Of a stretch of DNA of 64,000 nucleotides, positions 44,420 to 54,480 are shown piece by piece; position 1 is the stretch's first letter; the number at the start of each line of letters is the position of its first letter. Made by a program: the position numbers and the translations under genes. Source of the DNA: Synechococcus sp. Nb3U1 (lineage in GTDB: Bacteria > Cyanobacteriota > Cyanobacteriia > Thermostichales > Thermostichaceae); contig NZ_JAKFYQ010000001.1 in the NCBI RefSeq assembly GCF_021533835.1, forward strand, positions 1,274,079 to 1,338,078, given 5' to 3'. The notes under the pieces were generated by a model. It did no database searches. It had not been told where the DNA came from and worked only from the letters and a program-made list of their open reading frames with translations.

Positions 44420-44573
44420 TCCGGAACTTAATGGAGTTGGTTTGTGGACGCAGTTCTGAGATGAAGTTTGGGATCTTGGGCTTTGGATTGGCCTGAGATC
44501 CCGAATATTGGGGCCTTGGGCAAGGCCTATTCCCACAGCATCTCCCTCAACTTTGGGTTAAGACGGGATCCCT

Positions 44574-45776
44574 TTAGCCTCGTTGCGATTGTGACCAAAC
44601 GCGGGTGGGCAGGCCCCAAATGTAGATGAAGCCTTCGGCGGCCTTGTGATCAAACTGATCCCCTTCCCCATAGGTGGCCAGTTCAGCGTTGTAGAGGGAG
44701 CAGCGGGACTGGCGACCGACACACACCGCTTGTCCTTTATGGAGGCGCATCCGCACGACACCGGTAACGGTTTTTTGGGTGGCACGGATAAATCCGTCTA
44801 GAGCATCCCGCAGTGGAGAATACCAGAGGCCGTTGTACACCAGTTGGCTGTAGGTGGTTTCGATGCCGTATTTATAGTGGGTGACATCGCGGGTCAAAGT
44901 CAGGCTTTCCAACTCACGGTGGGCCTGGATGAGCACCAGCAGAGCGGGGCACTCGTAGATCTCACGGGATTTAATCCCGACAAGGCGATTTTCCACCATG
45001 TCGATGCGCCCAACGCCGTTGGCTCCCGCCAAAAAGTTCAACTGCTCAAACAGCATCTTCGGATCTAGCCGCTCACCATCCAATCCCACCGGGATCCCTT
45101 GCTCAAACTCGATCTCTACGTAGGTGGGATCCGGCGGCGTATCTTGCACCGGTTTGGTCAGGGCATAGACCTCTTCTGGCGGCTCCAGGTTAGCATCCTC
45201 TAGGATCCCAGCTTCAGCACTGCGGCCCAGAATATTCAAATCGATGCTGTAGGGGCTGGACTTTTTCACGGGAGAAGGGATCCCGAAGCGCTCCCCATAG
45301 GCGATGGTTTCCTCTCGCGTCATGCCCCATTCGCGGGCCGGGGCCAACACCTTCAGGGTGGGGTTGAGGGCGGTAATGGCCAGATCGAAGCGCACCTGGT
45401 CGTTGCCTTTGCCGGTGCAGCCATGAGCCACCGCATCAGCTCCCACCTCCTCAGCGACTTCTACCAAGAGTTTGGCGATCAAGGGTCGAGCCAGCGAGGT
45501 GGAGAGGGGATAGCGATTTTCGTAGAGGGCATTGGCTTGAATGGCCGGGAAAGCATAGTCGGTGATCAGCTCCTGAATGGCATCACGCACCAGCGATTGT
45601 TCGGCCCCGGCAGTCAGGGCTTTGGCTTGAATGGCATCCAGTTCTGCCCCTTGCCCCAGATCCACTGCCAAGGTCACCACTGATTCCACCCCCCATTCGT
45701 GAATCAGATAGGGGATACAGACCGAGGTATCCACCCCACCCGAATAGGCCAACACCACCTTCTTCGCCCGTCCCAT
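44574..45776 (-). CDS. argG: Argininosuccinate synthase
   Basis: Joins citrulline and aspartate with ATP in arginine synthesis. 400 residues with the N-terminal ATP loop [52 protein letters not shown]-type region as [40 protein letters not shown], and [23 protein letters not shown]. It stands alone; a 154-base gap separates it from ahcY (convergent). Confidence 0.97.
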   Translation of the reverse strand: MGRAKKVVLAYSGGVDTSVCIPYLIHEWGVESVVTLAVDLGQGAELDAIQAKALTAGAEQSLVRDAIQELITDYAFPAIQANALYENRYPLSTSLARPLIAKLLVEVAEEVGADAVAHGCTGKGNDQVRFDLAITALNPTLKVLAPAREWGMTREETIAYGERFGIPSPVKKSSPYSIDLNILGRSAEAGILEDANLEPPEEVYALTKPVQDTPPDPTYVEIEFEQGIPVGLDGERLDPKMLFEQLNFLAGANGVGRIDMVENRLVGIKSREIYECPALLVLIQAHRELESLTLTRDVTHYKYGIETTYSQLVYNGLWYSPLRDALDGFIRATQKTVTGVVRMRLHKGQAVCVGRQSRCSLYNAELATYGEGDQFDHKAAEGFIYIWGLPTRVWSQSQRG

Positions 45777-46018
45777 GCTGCTGCGGATCCCTAGTTGAAA
45801 AGTTGCTAGCTCATTATGCCCTGTGGCTTGGATCTTGACCTACGCAGTCGGCACTCGTACCAGCATCTCGGAGCGCTACCGAGCATGCCAGGGTGGAAGG
45901 AGCTAAAAGGGACACAGGATCCTTTTCCTCAGCTATTCTCAAAGGGATTTCTCCTGCTGGTGTCAAAAAGGTATCCGGCGGGGAAGGATCCGGGGTGTGA
46001 GGCAAAACTGAGGTGAGC

Positions 46019-47995
46019 ATGGCTGGCAAAGGAACTGCTCCAGTGCGGCTGGGGCGTGGGCAAAAAAGAACTCCGTCCCGCTTACGCGAATGGGTTCCGC
46101 TGTGGGTGGGAGTGCTCTCATTGCTGAGTTTCTTGGGGGGAATGGGGTTGGCGGGCATGTCCCGTCAGGAGGTTAGCTCCTCATCCTCGGATTCCCCAGT
46201 CCAGTCGAGTTCTGCAGCGCCGGAGCTACCCCGCTTCACAGCACAGGGTTGGCCGCTGCTGGATCCCAAACCTCAGCCGGATCAGGTGTGGGACTGTGAA
46301 TTGGTGGTGATAGGGGGATCCCTGGGGGGGGTGGCAGCAGCCAGTCACGCTATGCGGGCTGGGATCCAAACTTGCCTGATCGAACTGACCCCGTGGCTGG
46401 GTGGGCAGATCACCTCTCAGGGGGTATCAGCCATCGATGAATCGCTACCGATGCGGCAGCGGGGCAATTTCTCCAGCCATTGGCTGCAGTTCAAAGCCCT
46501 CTTAGAAAGCCAGCCAGTCCATTTGCCCGCCTGGACGGGGATCCCGGCGGGGACGCGCGTGGCGGATATCAACAGTTGCTGGGTGGGAGGCTTGTGTTTT
46601 CCGCCTAAGGCCGGGGTAAAGGCGGTAGAAACCTGGCTAGAACAGGCGGCCCAAAACGCCCCCAACAGTCGCTGGGCTACCCAGACGGCTTTTAAGGGGG
46701 CCACCTTTAGCCCCGATGGCTCCCGGATTGAGAGCATCTACGCCGTGCAACGGCAGCCCCGAGATCCAGATTTTGTGCCCCCCGGTCGGCTGTGGCGGGA
46801 GTTGGCCAGTTGGTATGGCTGGGGGGAAACGGAGGTTTTTGCCAAACGGTCGGTGCGCCTACAGGCTCCGCCAGGACGGGAATTGTTCGTTATCGATGCT
46901 ACGGATACCGGGGAACTGGTGGGGTGGGCCGGGATCCCCTATCGCGTCGGTTCCGAGAGCCGTGAGTTGCTGGGTGAGCCCAACGGAGCCCCGGCGACCA
47001 ATCCTGAATGTACCCAAGCTTTTACCTTTCCGTTTGTGATGGCCATTCACGACGATGGTGGCCGTTCAAAAGCTGAGTTGGCACAACTGCAACCGGGCTA
47101 TTCCCGGGCAGAGCACCGACGGGAGTTCGACATGGAAGGGTTTCCCACCTTCAGTGGCCAGAGCTTTTTTAACTACCGCCGCATTGTCAGTAAGGGGCGC
47201 ACGGATCCCTTTTACGGCACCCCCGTTCCCGGAGATTTGACGATGGTGAACTGGAACCGTGGCAACGACTGGGGGATCATGAACCCGCCCTTGATCTTGA
47301 CCGAAGAGCGCCTACAGGAATCTGGCCAACGGCACAACTGGTTGGGGGGGCTGGATGTCTCGGCGATCAAAGATGGAGAGAACCATGCCCTTCTATTTGC
47401 CGAATGGCTGATGGAAACCCAACCGCGTGCGGGCTATCCCCTGTCGTTGCTGTTTGGGGAGGAGTCGTTGATGGGCACCCGTTCTGGCCTCAGCCTCTAC
47501 CCCTACATCCGCGAAGGGCGGCGCATCCTCGGACGGGCTGCCTATGGTCAGTCGGAATTCATGATGCTAGAGCAGGATATTCGCATCGGCACGACGGGGG
47601 GAAGAGATTTCACGCCGACGGTGGTAGGGGTGACTCACTATGCCATCGATATCCACGGCTGTCGCTATCGCAATTGGGAGCCCTCTCTGTCCGCCAGCTC
47701 GGCTCCAATCAACGAGTTTTCTGTCCATCCGATTCGCATTCCCCTAGAAGCGTTGATTCCGCAACGGCTAGACAACCTGCTGATTGGCGGCAAGGGGATC
47801 GCAGTCAGTCACATCGTCAATGCTGCCACCCGAGTTCACTACGGCGAATGGATCATTGGCTCGGCGGCAGGGTTAACAGCAGCTTGGCTGGGCAGCCAGG
47901 AGCCCAGTTTGACTCCAGCCCAGATTGTGCCGCGAGGGAAAATGGCGGAATTGCAAAGTTATTTGGTTTTGCGGGGTCAACGGTTGCAGTGGTGA
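46019..47995 (+). CDS. Membrane-anchored FAD-dependent oxidoreductase
   Basis: A 658-residue flavoprotein with one N-terminal membrane helix (about residues 28-48), so the rest is probably outside the cytoplasm. The dinucleotide-binding motif is LVVIGGSLGGVAAASHAMRAGIQTCLIE; LTPWLGGQITSQGVSAIDE, FVIDATDTGELVGWAGIPY and NLLIGGKGIAVSHIVNAATRVHYGEWIIGSAAG follow, as in the FAD-dependent oxidoreductase family PF12831-like proteins. Substrate unknown. ATG 46019 is preferred to GTG 46013, since a GAGGTGA ribosome site directly precedes it. Confidence 0.82.
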   Translation: MAGKGTAPVRLGRGQKRTPSRLREWVPLWVGVLSLLSFLGGMGLAGMSRQEVSSSSSDSPVQSSSAAPELPRFTAQGWPLLDPKPQPDQVWDCELVVIGGSLGGVAAASHAMRAGIQTCLIELTPWLGGQITSQGVSAIDESLPMRQRGNFSSHWLQFKALLESQPVHLPAWTGIPAGTRVADINSCWVGGLCFPPKAGVKAVETWLEQAAQNAPNSRWATQTAFKGATFSPDGSRIESIYAVQRQPRDPDFVPPGRLWRELASWYGWGETEVFAKRSVRLQAPPGRELFVIDATDTGELVGWAGIPYRVGSESRELLGEPNGAPATNPECTQAFTFPFVMAIHDDGGRSKAELAQLQPGYSRAEHRREFDMEGFPTFSGQSFFNYRRIVSKGRTDPFYGTPVPGDLTMVNWNRGNDWGIMNPPLILTEERLQESGQRHNWLGGLDVSAIKDGENHALLFAEWLMETQPRAGYPLSLLFGEESLMGTRSGLSLYPYIREGRRILGRAAYGQSEFMMLEQDIRIGTTGGRDFTPTVVGVTHYAIDIHGCRYRNWEPSLSASSAPINEFSVHPIRIPLEALIPQRLDNLLIGGKGIAVSHIVNAATRVHYGEWIIGSAAGLTAAWLGSQEPSLTPAQIVPRGKMAELQSYLVLRGQRLQW

Positions 47996-48010
47996 TCGGC
48001 TCTACAGCGG

Positions 48011-49003
48011 TCACCCCAAAGATAGGGAAAGACAATGGAGCATCAACAGCACCCCCGTCATTCCGCCTCCCCAGATCAGCAAAATCTGTCGCAGGATCCC
48101 TAAGCTTTCCAGCACCACTTGAGGGGATAAAGATCGGGTCGGGATCCCTAATTTGGGCTTTTCTTTTCGGATCCCTCGATAAAAATTGGTTCCGCCCAGT
48201 TGGATCCCTAACCTCCAGGCAAAGGCTGCCTCGCTCCATCCCGAATTGGGACTGGGATCCGCCCGCGCATCCTGGCGACAACGCTGCCAAAATCCCCAGG
48301 GATCCCGACTCAGCAGAGCTAAAGTCAGTACCGTCAGGCGGCAGGGCAACCCAGTCAGTCCATCTTCACATCGCGCCGATACCCTGCCCAGGTGAGTAAA
48401 GGGAGCATGGCGATAGCCCACCATCGAATCTAGGGTGCTGACGGCTTTATAGGCCAGAGCTAAAGGTGCCCCGCCCAGGAAAGCGTAAAACAAGGGTGCC
48501 GTTGCCCCATCGGGGGTATTTTCCGCCACCGTTTCGATCACCGCCCGTAGGATCTCCGGTTCCGATAGGTTTTCAGTATCGCGCCCCACGTAGCGGCTGA
48601 GCTGTTGCCGAGCCTGTTGGAGATCTCCCCTTTGCAAGGGATCCAACACCTCCAAAGCCGCAAATCGCAGGCTTCGCCCCCCCAAACAACTGGCCATGAG
48701 AATAATCTGAGCAAGGATCCCAGCCCAAGGATGAATCCAATGGCCTACCGAAATCAGTCCCCAGCCCGCCCCATAGGATCCCATCACCAAAACCAGAGTG
48801 AGTCCAGCCCCCCCCCAACCCTGAGCTTGGGCAGTTCGACAGTGTTTGAGGATGCACCGTTGCCCAACCGTGATCGCTGCCCCCATCACCCGCACGGGGT
48901 GAGGCCATCCCCAGGGATCCGCCAGCCCATAGTCCAACCCTAGGGAAGCGGCCAGCACAACAAAGGCCGTCTGTTGGGCCGGGAAAAGTAGTTCAGACCA
49001 CAA
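48011..49003 (-). CDS. cbiB: Adenosylcobinamide-phosphate synthase CbiB/CobD
   Basis: Membrane enzyme that adds aminopropanol phosphate to cobyric acid in B12 synthesis. About 330 residues with helices. Family blocks: GLDYGLADPWGWPHPVRVMGAAI, DTENLSEPEILRAVIETVAENTPDGATAPLFYAFLGGAPLALAYKAVSTLDSMVGYRHAP in parts, and EAAFAWRLGIQLGGTNFY. I choose TTG 49001-49003, with AGGAG 7 bases upstream; it overlaps the end of the Rrf2 gene by 11 bases. The open reading goes 52 codons higher but that part is inside the Rrf2 gene and unlike CbiB. Convergent with the FAD oxidoreductase. Confidence 0.88.
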   Translation of the reverse strand: MWSELLFPAQQTAFVVLAASLGLDYGLADPWGWPHPVRVMGAAITVGQRCILKHCRTAQAQGWGGAGLTLVLVMGSYGAGWGLISVGHWIHPWAGILAQIILMASCLGGRSLRFAALEVLDPLQRGDLQQARQQLSRYVGRDTENLSEPEILRAVIETVAENTPDGATAPLFYAFLGGAPLALAYKAVSTLDSMVGYRHAPFTHLGRVSARCEDGLTGLPCRLTVLTLALLSRDPWGFWQRCRQDARADPSPNSGWSEAAFAWRLGIQLGGTNFYRGIRKEKPKLGIPTRSLSPQVVLESLGILRQILLIWGGGMTGVLLMLHCLSLSLG

Positions 49004-49472
49004 ACCCGCTCTCCTGATCTTGGGCTGCCTGCCAACTGCGGGCATCGAAGTACAGATCTTCCAAAGTGGTTTCCTCCAAAACCTGTTGCACCCGCCGTGC
49101 AATCCGCTCCCACAACGCTTCTGTAACCCAGTCCAGCCGTTCCAAAGCCTTGTCTTCACCTCTTGCAGAGGACTTTCCCACCCCGTCGGAACCGTCTTCA
49201 GTCACGGGCTCCAGTGATTCTCCCACTGCTGTCAAAATGGCACTCAATGGGATCCGTCGCGGCACTCGCGCCAACTGATACCCCCCTTGCGCCCCCCGTT
49301 GGGAACGCACCAAGCCGGCCTGACGTAGCTCAATGAGCAACTTTTCCAGATAGGGAGCTGGGATCTGTTGCCGCTCGGCGATGGCCCGTACCGAAGCCGT
49401 TTGCCCCGAACCGAGCATGGCCAGATCCAGCAATGCTCTGATGCTGTAGGTGGCCCGTGTGGTCAAGCGCAC
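48993..49472 (-). CDS. Rrf2 family transcriptional regulator without Fe-S cysteines
   Basis: A 159-residue winged-helix regulator: RLTTRATYSIRALLDLAMLG, ASVRAIAERQQIPAPYLEKLLIELRQAGLVRSQRGAQGGYQLAR, then a dimer helix. The loop where IscR-like members carry three cluster cysteines (here EPVTEDGSDGVGKSSARGED) has none, so it cannot bind an IscR-type cluster and may sense by other means. GTG 49470-49472 is used, with GGAG 9 bases upstream. It overlaps cbiB and is probably cotranscribed. Confidence 0.83.
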   Translation of the reverse strand: MRLTTRATYSIRALLDLAMLGSGQTASVRAIAERQQIPAPYLEKLLIELRQAGLVRSQRGAQGGYQLARVPRRIPLSAILTAVGESLEPVTEDGSDGVGKSSARGEDKALERLDWVTEALWERIARRVQQVLEETTLEDLYFDARSWQAAQDQESGFVV

Positions 49473-49756
49473 CGGGATCCCGCTCCACAAACGATATCAA
49501 CTCCACAATCCTGCCACAGGGATCCCCCATAGAAGAGGGGGAACGGGATGGGATTCAGAACCCCTTAGATTTAGGGAAACCTCTAGCCAACCCCCCTCAA
49601 GGTTGAAAAGCGTTCGCAAATTCTTGTATCAACTAATACACAGCTCTGCAGGATAATCTTGGAAAATAGGGCTGAATCGTAGTCTGTGCTACGCTAAGCT
49701 GCTGCGGTTTCTTCTTTTTCAGCATTGACGAGGCAGACAGCAGGTGTTGCTGGCCT

Positions 49757-51775
49757 ATGGGTGAGACTTCGAATACTTGGCCCGGTGAGGATCCCGGTGT
49801 CTACGACTCGCTAGCACGAAACGATCTGTGGAACCCGCAGGTGCTGTATCGGGGCCGTCCGATGCAGGAGCGGGGCCGGGCCATGCTGCGTACCCTGTTT
49901 GAAAGTGTTAGCGATGGGCTGTTTATTCTAGAGCGTTCCCCAGAAGGAGAAAGTCAGGGGACATCCCAGCCGCGCTACCGATTTCTGGTCTGCAACCCTG
50001 CCTTTCAGAGGATGTTTTTTCTCCTTTCCAGGCCGATCGACGGGGAGGATCTACTATCTTGTCTAAGCGCTTCCACAGCCTCCCAAATTCAATTGCATAC
50101 TCAACACTGTGTCAAACATCGCAGGCGGGTCAGCTTTGAAATGAGCTTAGTGGATCCCGCCAGTGTCACCCCAGACCAAGAGCAAACCCATGTTTTAATT
50201 GTTACCCTCTCACCCGTACTGGAGGGAGAAAAGCCGATTCGCCAAATTGTCGGCTCCTGCCAGGACATCACAGAGCGTAAACAGGTGGAGTGGACATTGC
50301 AACGCAGTCAAGAGCGGTTATTAGAGCAAAATCGAGCTCTGATGGCTTTGACCCGACACAAGGCCCTCAACCAAGGGGATCTCCAGGCGGCCCTGCGGGA
50401 GATCTGCACCACCGCCGCCCATACATTGCGGGTAGAACGAGTGGGGGTTTGGCTCTACACACCGGAACGCTTGAGCATTCGCTGTGTCAATCAATTTGAG
50501 ATCAGCCAGGACAACCCCGAGGGATCCCATACTCAAGGGGAAGAGATCTGGGCCAGAGACTATCCCCGCTATTTTCAGGCCCTAGAGCAAGAGCGCACTA
50601 TCGCCGCTGACCAAGTGGCTACCGACCCGCGTACCATCGAGTTTCGCAACTCCTACCTGACGGGAATAGGGGTGGTGTCGATGTTGGATGCCCCCATTCA
50701 CCTAGAAGGACAGATGGTGGGTATTCTCTGTCATGGCCATGTCGGCTTTCCCCGCCATTGGACCCTAGAAGAACAAAACTTCGCCGGATCCCTGGCGGAT
50801 TTGGTATCCCTGGCTCTAGAGATCTCAGAGCGGCGGCAAACGGAAGAAGCCCTGCGTCGCGCCGAAGAACGCTATCGCAACTTTTTTGAGAACGCAGTTG
50901 AAGGGATCTTCTTCACCGATGCGGCAGGCCGTTATCTTTCTGCCAACCCGATGCTGGCCCAAATCTGTGGCTACGACTCCCCGGAAGAATTGATGCAGGA
51001 AGTCAACAACGTCGGCACTCAGCTTTATGTGGATCCCAGTCAACGAGAAGAATTTGTGCGTCTGTTGCATGAACAGGGATCCGTGCGCGGCTTTGAATAT
51101 CAAGTTCGGCGGCGGGATGGATCGATCATTTGGGTACGGGAAAATGCCCGTTTGGTGAAAGATTGCGAAGGGAATGTTCTGGGCTATGAAGGTATCTCCG
51201 AAGACATCACCGCCCAGAAGCAAAACCTGGCCCACATCGAGTTTCGCGCTCATCATGATACTCTTACGGGTTTGGTTAATCGAGAATACTTCGGCGATCA
51301 ACTACAGCAAGCCCTGAAGCAATACCGCAATGAAATGCTGGCTCTCCTTTTTGTGGATTTGGACTGCTTCAAAGACATCAACGATACCTTTGGTCATGAA
51401 GTGGGAGATGCCCTGTTGCGGGGGGTCGCACAGCGCCTGACGGAGTGCGTTCGCTCGGGGGATATCGTTGCCCGCTGGGGTGGGGATGAGTTCACTCTGT
51501 TGCTGCCCCAAATTGGCAACCCTGTGGTAGCCATGCGTTTGGCTCAGCGTATTCTCGATGCCTTTCAGAGCCCGTTCTCCTGCCAAAGCCATACCATTGC
51601 TGTTACCTGCAGTATTGGCATGGCCCTCTATCCACAGGATGGGGTGGAGGCGCGTACTCTGCTACACCATGCCGATTTGGCCCTCTACCAGGTGAAGGAA
51701 AATGGCCGCAATGGCTTCCAACTCTATAGCTCGAACAACGGGATCCCGGCAGCAGTTCGCAACACAATCCTGTAA
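49757..51775 (+). CDS. Diguanylate cyclase with PAS-GAF-PAS sensor modules
   Basis: A 672-residue signalling protein that should make cyclic di-GMP. Order by eye: PAS-like (about 42-175, ending GSCQDITERKQVE), GAF (about 200-355), PAS/PAC (375-490, YRNFFENAVEGIFFTDAAGRYL and VLGYEGISEDITAQKQ), GGDEF (500-660). The active site RWGGDEF is intact and RSGD lies five residues before it, the place of the product-inhibition (RxxD) site. No EAL domain. The GAF has no obvious bilin cysteine. No membrane helix, so it is cytoplasmic. The stimulus is unknown. Confidence 0.88.
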   Translation: MGETSNTWPGEDPGVYDSLARNDLWNPQVLYRGRPMQERGRAMLRTLFESVSDGLFILERSPEGESQGTSQPRYRFLVCNPAFQRMFFLLSRPIDGEDLLSCLSASTASQIQLHTQHCVKHRRRVSFEMSLVDPASVTPDQEQTHVLIVTLSPVLEGEKPIRQIVGSCQDITERKQVEWTLQRSQERLLEQNRALMALTRHKALNQGDLQAALREICTTAAHTLRVERVGVWLYTPERLSIRCVNQFEISQDNPEGSHTQGEEIWARDYPRYFQALEQERTIAADQVATDPRTIEFRNSYLTGIGVVSMLDAPIHLEGQMVGILCHGHVGFPRHWTLEEQNFAGSLADLVSLALEISERRQTEEALRRAEERYRNFFENAVEGIFFTDAAGRYLSANPMLAQICGYDSPEELMQEVNNVGTQLYVDPSQREEFVRLLHEQGSVRGFEYQVRRRDGSIIWVRENARLVKDCEGNVLGYEGISEDITAQKQNLAHIEFRAHHDTLTGLVNREYFGDQLQQALKQYRNEMLALLFVDLDCFKDINDTFGHEVGDALLRGVAQRLTECVRSGDIVARWGGDEFTLLLPQIGNPVVAMRLAQRILDAFQSPFSCQSHTIAVTCSIGMALYPQDGVEARTLLHHADLALYQVKENGRNGFQLYSSNNGIPAAVRNTIL

Positions 51776-51811
51776 GCTGGTTGGGTCAGAGGCCCTTTTG
51801 GTTCGTCATTC

Positions 51812-53536
51812 GTGCATCCGGGTCGTAGTTATCGTCGCCTCATTCCCTTTATCCAGCCCCACCTGTGGATGCTGCTGTTGGGGTTGACCTGCACCCTTGG
51901 CTTTGTGCTAACCATGCCTGCCCTTGCCTACTTAATTGAGTGGGTAGCGCGGTCAATTGGGGCGGGAGATCTGGGGCAACTGCGCCTACTGGCTTTGATT
52001 GGGGTGGTGTTTTTCTTGGTGCGTGGCGCGTTTCAGTATGGCCAAGATGCCCTGATGGCGCGGGCTTCTCTACAAATGGTTTTGGAACTACGGCAAGGGG
52101 TTTATGCCCACCTACAGGCTTTGGATTTGGACTACTTTTCTGGTAGTCGCACCGGCGACCTGGTCTATCGCCTCACCGCGGATCTGGATCGGGTAGGGGA
52201 AGTGGTACAGCGGTTTTTTCATCGCTTTATCCCCAGTGTGCTCACCATTGTGGCGGTGGTGGGGTATCTGTTTTATCTCAACGGCATCCTCACCCTGACG
52301 ACGCTGTTGATGGCACCCCTGATGGGAATTTTAATCAGTTGGTTTGGGGATCGCCTCTTGTTCCGCTCCCGCCTCAACCAAGAGAGTATGTCGGATTTAG
52401 CTACCCTCTTAACGGAGGTATTTGCCGGAATTGGCCTGATTCGCGCCTTTGCTGCGGAGGAATACGAGATTCGTCGCTTCAGTACCATTGCCGAAAGCAA
52501 CCGTCTAGCCCGGTTTCAAACTGAGCAGGTAAAGGCAATTCAAGACCCGGTGGTGGGATTCCTCTACGCCATGAGTGTGTTGGGAGTGTTTTGGATTGGC
52601 GGTTGGCAAATTAGCCAGGGCAACCTGACCGGCAGTCAATTTCTCGGTTTTATTGCCGGGGTCGCCATGTTGATCGACCCGATTGTGCATATCACCAACA
52701 ACTACAGTGAGCTGAAGCAGGGAGAAGCTTCGGTGGAGCGGATTTTCGAGCTACTGGATATTCGCTCCCAAGTGTGCGATCTACCCGAATCCAAACCTTT
52801 GCCCCCAATTCAGGGGTGGGTGGAGTTCGATCAGGTTTCTTTTCGCTACAAACCCGATCAGCCGGTGCTGAAACAGCTCAGCTTTAAGGTCTCTCCCGGT
52901 GAGATTGTGGCTTTAGTGGGATCCTCCGGGGCTGGGAAATCCACCTTAGTCGGCCTTATTCCCCGTTTTTACGATCCGCAGCAGGGTTGTATCCGCATCG
53001 ACGGCATCGACATCCGCACCGTTACGCTACAAAGTCTGCGCCGCCAGATCGGCATTGTCCCCCAGGAGATCACCCTGTTCTCCGGAACCATTGCCAGCAA
53101 CATCGCCTACGGACAAGAACACTTCGACCTAGAGGCCGTGCGTCAGGCAGCCCAAGTGGCCAATATCCACACCTTTATCGAGAGCCTGCCGGATGGCTAT
53201 GCCACCCTGGTCGGAGAACGGGGGGTAACCCTCTCGGGAGGGCAGCGGCAACGGCTGGCGATTGCACGGGCAGTCTTGCTCAACCCAAAAATCTTGATTC
53301 TGGATGAAGCTACCTCAGCCTTGGACAACGAGTCGGAAGCTCTGGTGCAGGAGGCTTTGCAACGGCTGATGCAACGCTGCACAGTGTTTGTTATTGCCCA
53401 CCGCCTCTCGACGGTGCGTACCGCCCATCGCATTTTTGTTTTGGAACAGGGGCAGCTTTTGGAGCAGGGCAACCATGGGGAGTTACTAGGTAAAGGAGGC
53501 CGTTATGCTCAGTTTCATCTGCGCCAGTTTCAGTAA
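51812..53536 (+). CDS. ABC exporter, half-transporter of MsbA/multidrug type
   Basis: A 574-residue half ABC exporter. Residues 1-310 hold six helices with FSGSRTGDLVYRLTADLDRVGEV; the ATPase has Walker A VGSSGAGKSTLVGLIPRF, Q-loop GIVPQEITLFSGTIASNIAYG, signature VTLSGGQRQRLAIARA, Walker B ILILDEATSALD and H-loop FVIAHRLSTV. Start is GTG 51812, 36 bases after the cyclase gene; no strong ribosome site. Substrate unknown; lipid or peptide export is possible. Confidence 0.9.
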   Translation: MHPGRSYRRLIPFIQPHLWMLLLGLTCTLGFVLTMPALAYLIEWVARSIGAGDLGQLRLLALIGVVFFLVRGAFQYGQDALMARASLQMVLELRQGVYAHLQALDLDYFSGSRTGDLVYRLTADLDRVGEVVQRFFHRFIPSVLTIVAVVGYLFYLNGILTLTTLLMAPLMGILISWFGDRLLFRSRLNQESMSDLATLLTEVFAGIGLIRAFAAEEYEIRRFSTIAESNRLARFQTEQVKAIQDPVVGFLYAMSVLGVFWIGGWQISQGNLTGSQFLGFIAGVAMLIDPIVHITNNYSELKQGEASVERIFELLDIRSQVCDLPESKPLPPIQGWVEFDQVSFRYKPDQPVLKQLSFKVSPGEIVALVGSSGAGKSTLVGLIPRFYDPQQGCIRIDGIDIRTVTLQSLRRQIGIVPQEITLFSGTIASNIAYGQEHFDLEAVRQAAQVANIHTFIESLPDGYATLVGERGVTLSGGQRQRLAIARAVLLNPKILILDEATSALDNESEALVQEALQRLMQRCTVFVIAHRLSTVRTAHRIFVLEQGQLLEQGNHGELLGKGGRYAQFHLRQFQ

Positions 53537-53549
53537 AAGTTTCAGTAAA

Positions 53550-54464
53550 CTAGTAACCCCACTCTTTCCGAAAGGGGGCATAAAACTCAGGATCCTGCGG
53601 CGTACCCCCCGGGATCCCGCACAGAGCTGCGGCAAACCTCACCGCCCGTTCCAACAGGGAAACCTCGGGCCACCCTTGCAGTAACCCCAGAATCACCACT
53701 GCGCTGAAGGCATCTCCCGCCCCGACGGTATCCACCATTTGAGGCACGGGTACTGGATCAGCCCGCTGGAGATGGGTGGAGGTGATCAGCATCGCTCCTG
53801 CTGCTCCCAGGGTGAGGAATACACTTTTTAAGTTCAGGCTCTCCCGCAAGGTCTTAGCCTGGGCGAACGGATCTTCGGCAGGGATCCCTTCTAGCCGAGC
53901 CACTTGAGCCAATTCCTCTTGGTTGAGTTTCAGCCAATCACAGCTGCGGATCATTTCCCGAATTCGATCTGAGTTCCACCAGGGATCCCGCAAATTCAGA
54001 TCAAGAAAGACTGGGCAATTCAGCGTTTGAATGAAGGCTTGAATCTGTGGGTGGGCAGCTTCCGTACGGGCTGCCAAGCTGCCTCGGTAAAGCAAGCTGG
54101 GTTTTAGGGCACACAGTTGTCCCGCATCCAGGCGAATGTGGTCATAGGCTTGGTTGGCCAGGATCTTGTAAGCAGGGATCCCTTGCGCATCCAGCTCCAC
54201 GTGAACCGCGCCGGTGGGATGGGTTGGATCCCATTGCAGGGCTACGCTGCTTAACCCCTGACGGTGCATGGCCGCCAACACCTGCTCTCCGGCAGCATCT
54301 TGACCGACACGACTGAGGAAAATCGGCTCAGATCCCAAGCCTTTGAGATTCCAAGCCACATTAAAGGGTGCGCCCCCCAGTACCGCTTGGTTGGGAAACT
54401 GATCAAAAAGAACTTCCCCCAGAATCAGGGGTGGGCCAGCGAGAGGTCTAACGGGATCTGTCAT
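53550..54464 (-). CDS. PfkB family sugar kinase (fructokinase-like)
   Basis: A 304-residue ribokinase-fold kinase. The substrate loop VLGGAPFNVAWNLKGLG and the ATP/catalytic motif MVDTVGAGDAFSAVVILGLL are clear, with LKLNQEEL in the middle. This pattern suits fructokinase-like carbohydrate kinases; the sugar is not certain. ATG 54462-54464 (MTDPVRPLAGPPLILGEVLFDQ) gives a standard start; the frame is open higher. It follows the M48 gene by 16 bases, so the two are probably cotranscribed. Confidence 0.87.
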   Translation of the reverse strand: MTDPVRPLAGPPLILGEVLFDQFPNQAVLGGAPFNVAWNLKGLGSEPIFLSRVGQDAAGEQVLAAMHRQGLSSVALQWDPTHPTGAVHVELDAQGIPAYKILANQAYDHIRLDAGQLCALKPSLLYRGSLAARTEAAHPQIQAFIQTLNCPVFLDLNLRDPWWNSDRIREMIRSCDWLKLNQEELAQVARLEGIPAEDPFAQAKTLRESLNLKSVFLTLGAAGAMLITSTHLQRADPVPVPQMVDTVGAGDAFSAVVILGLLQGWPEVSLLERAVRFAAALCGIPGGTPQDPEFYAPFRKEWGY

Positions 54465-54480
54465 GAAGATGGGGGCCAAC

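Noticed and set aside
45814-46158. 114-codon minus-strand frame between argG and the FAD oxidoreductase
   Set aside because: Overlaps the real start of the oxidoreductase gene, has no ribosome site and no family features.
47404-48399. 331-codon plus-strand frame across the end of the FAD oxidoreductase and cbiB
   Set aside because: It overlaps two well-supported genes in other frames and has a composition rich in Arg, Ser and Pro without domain features.
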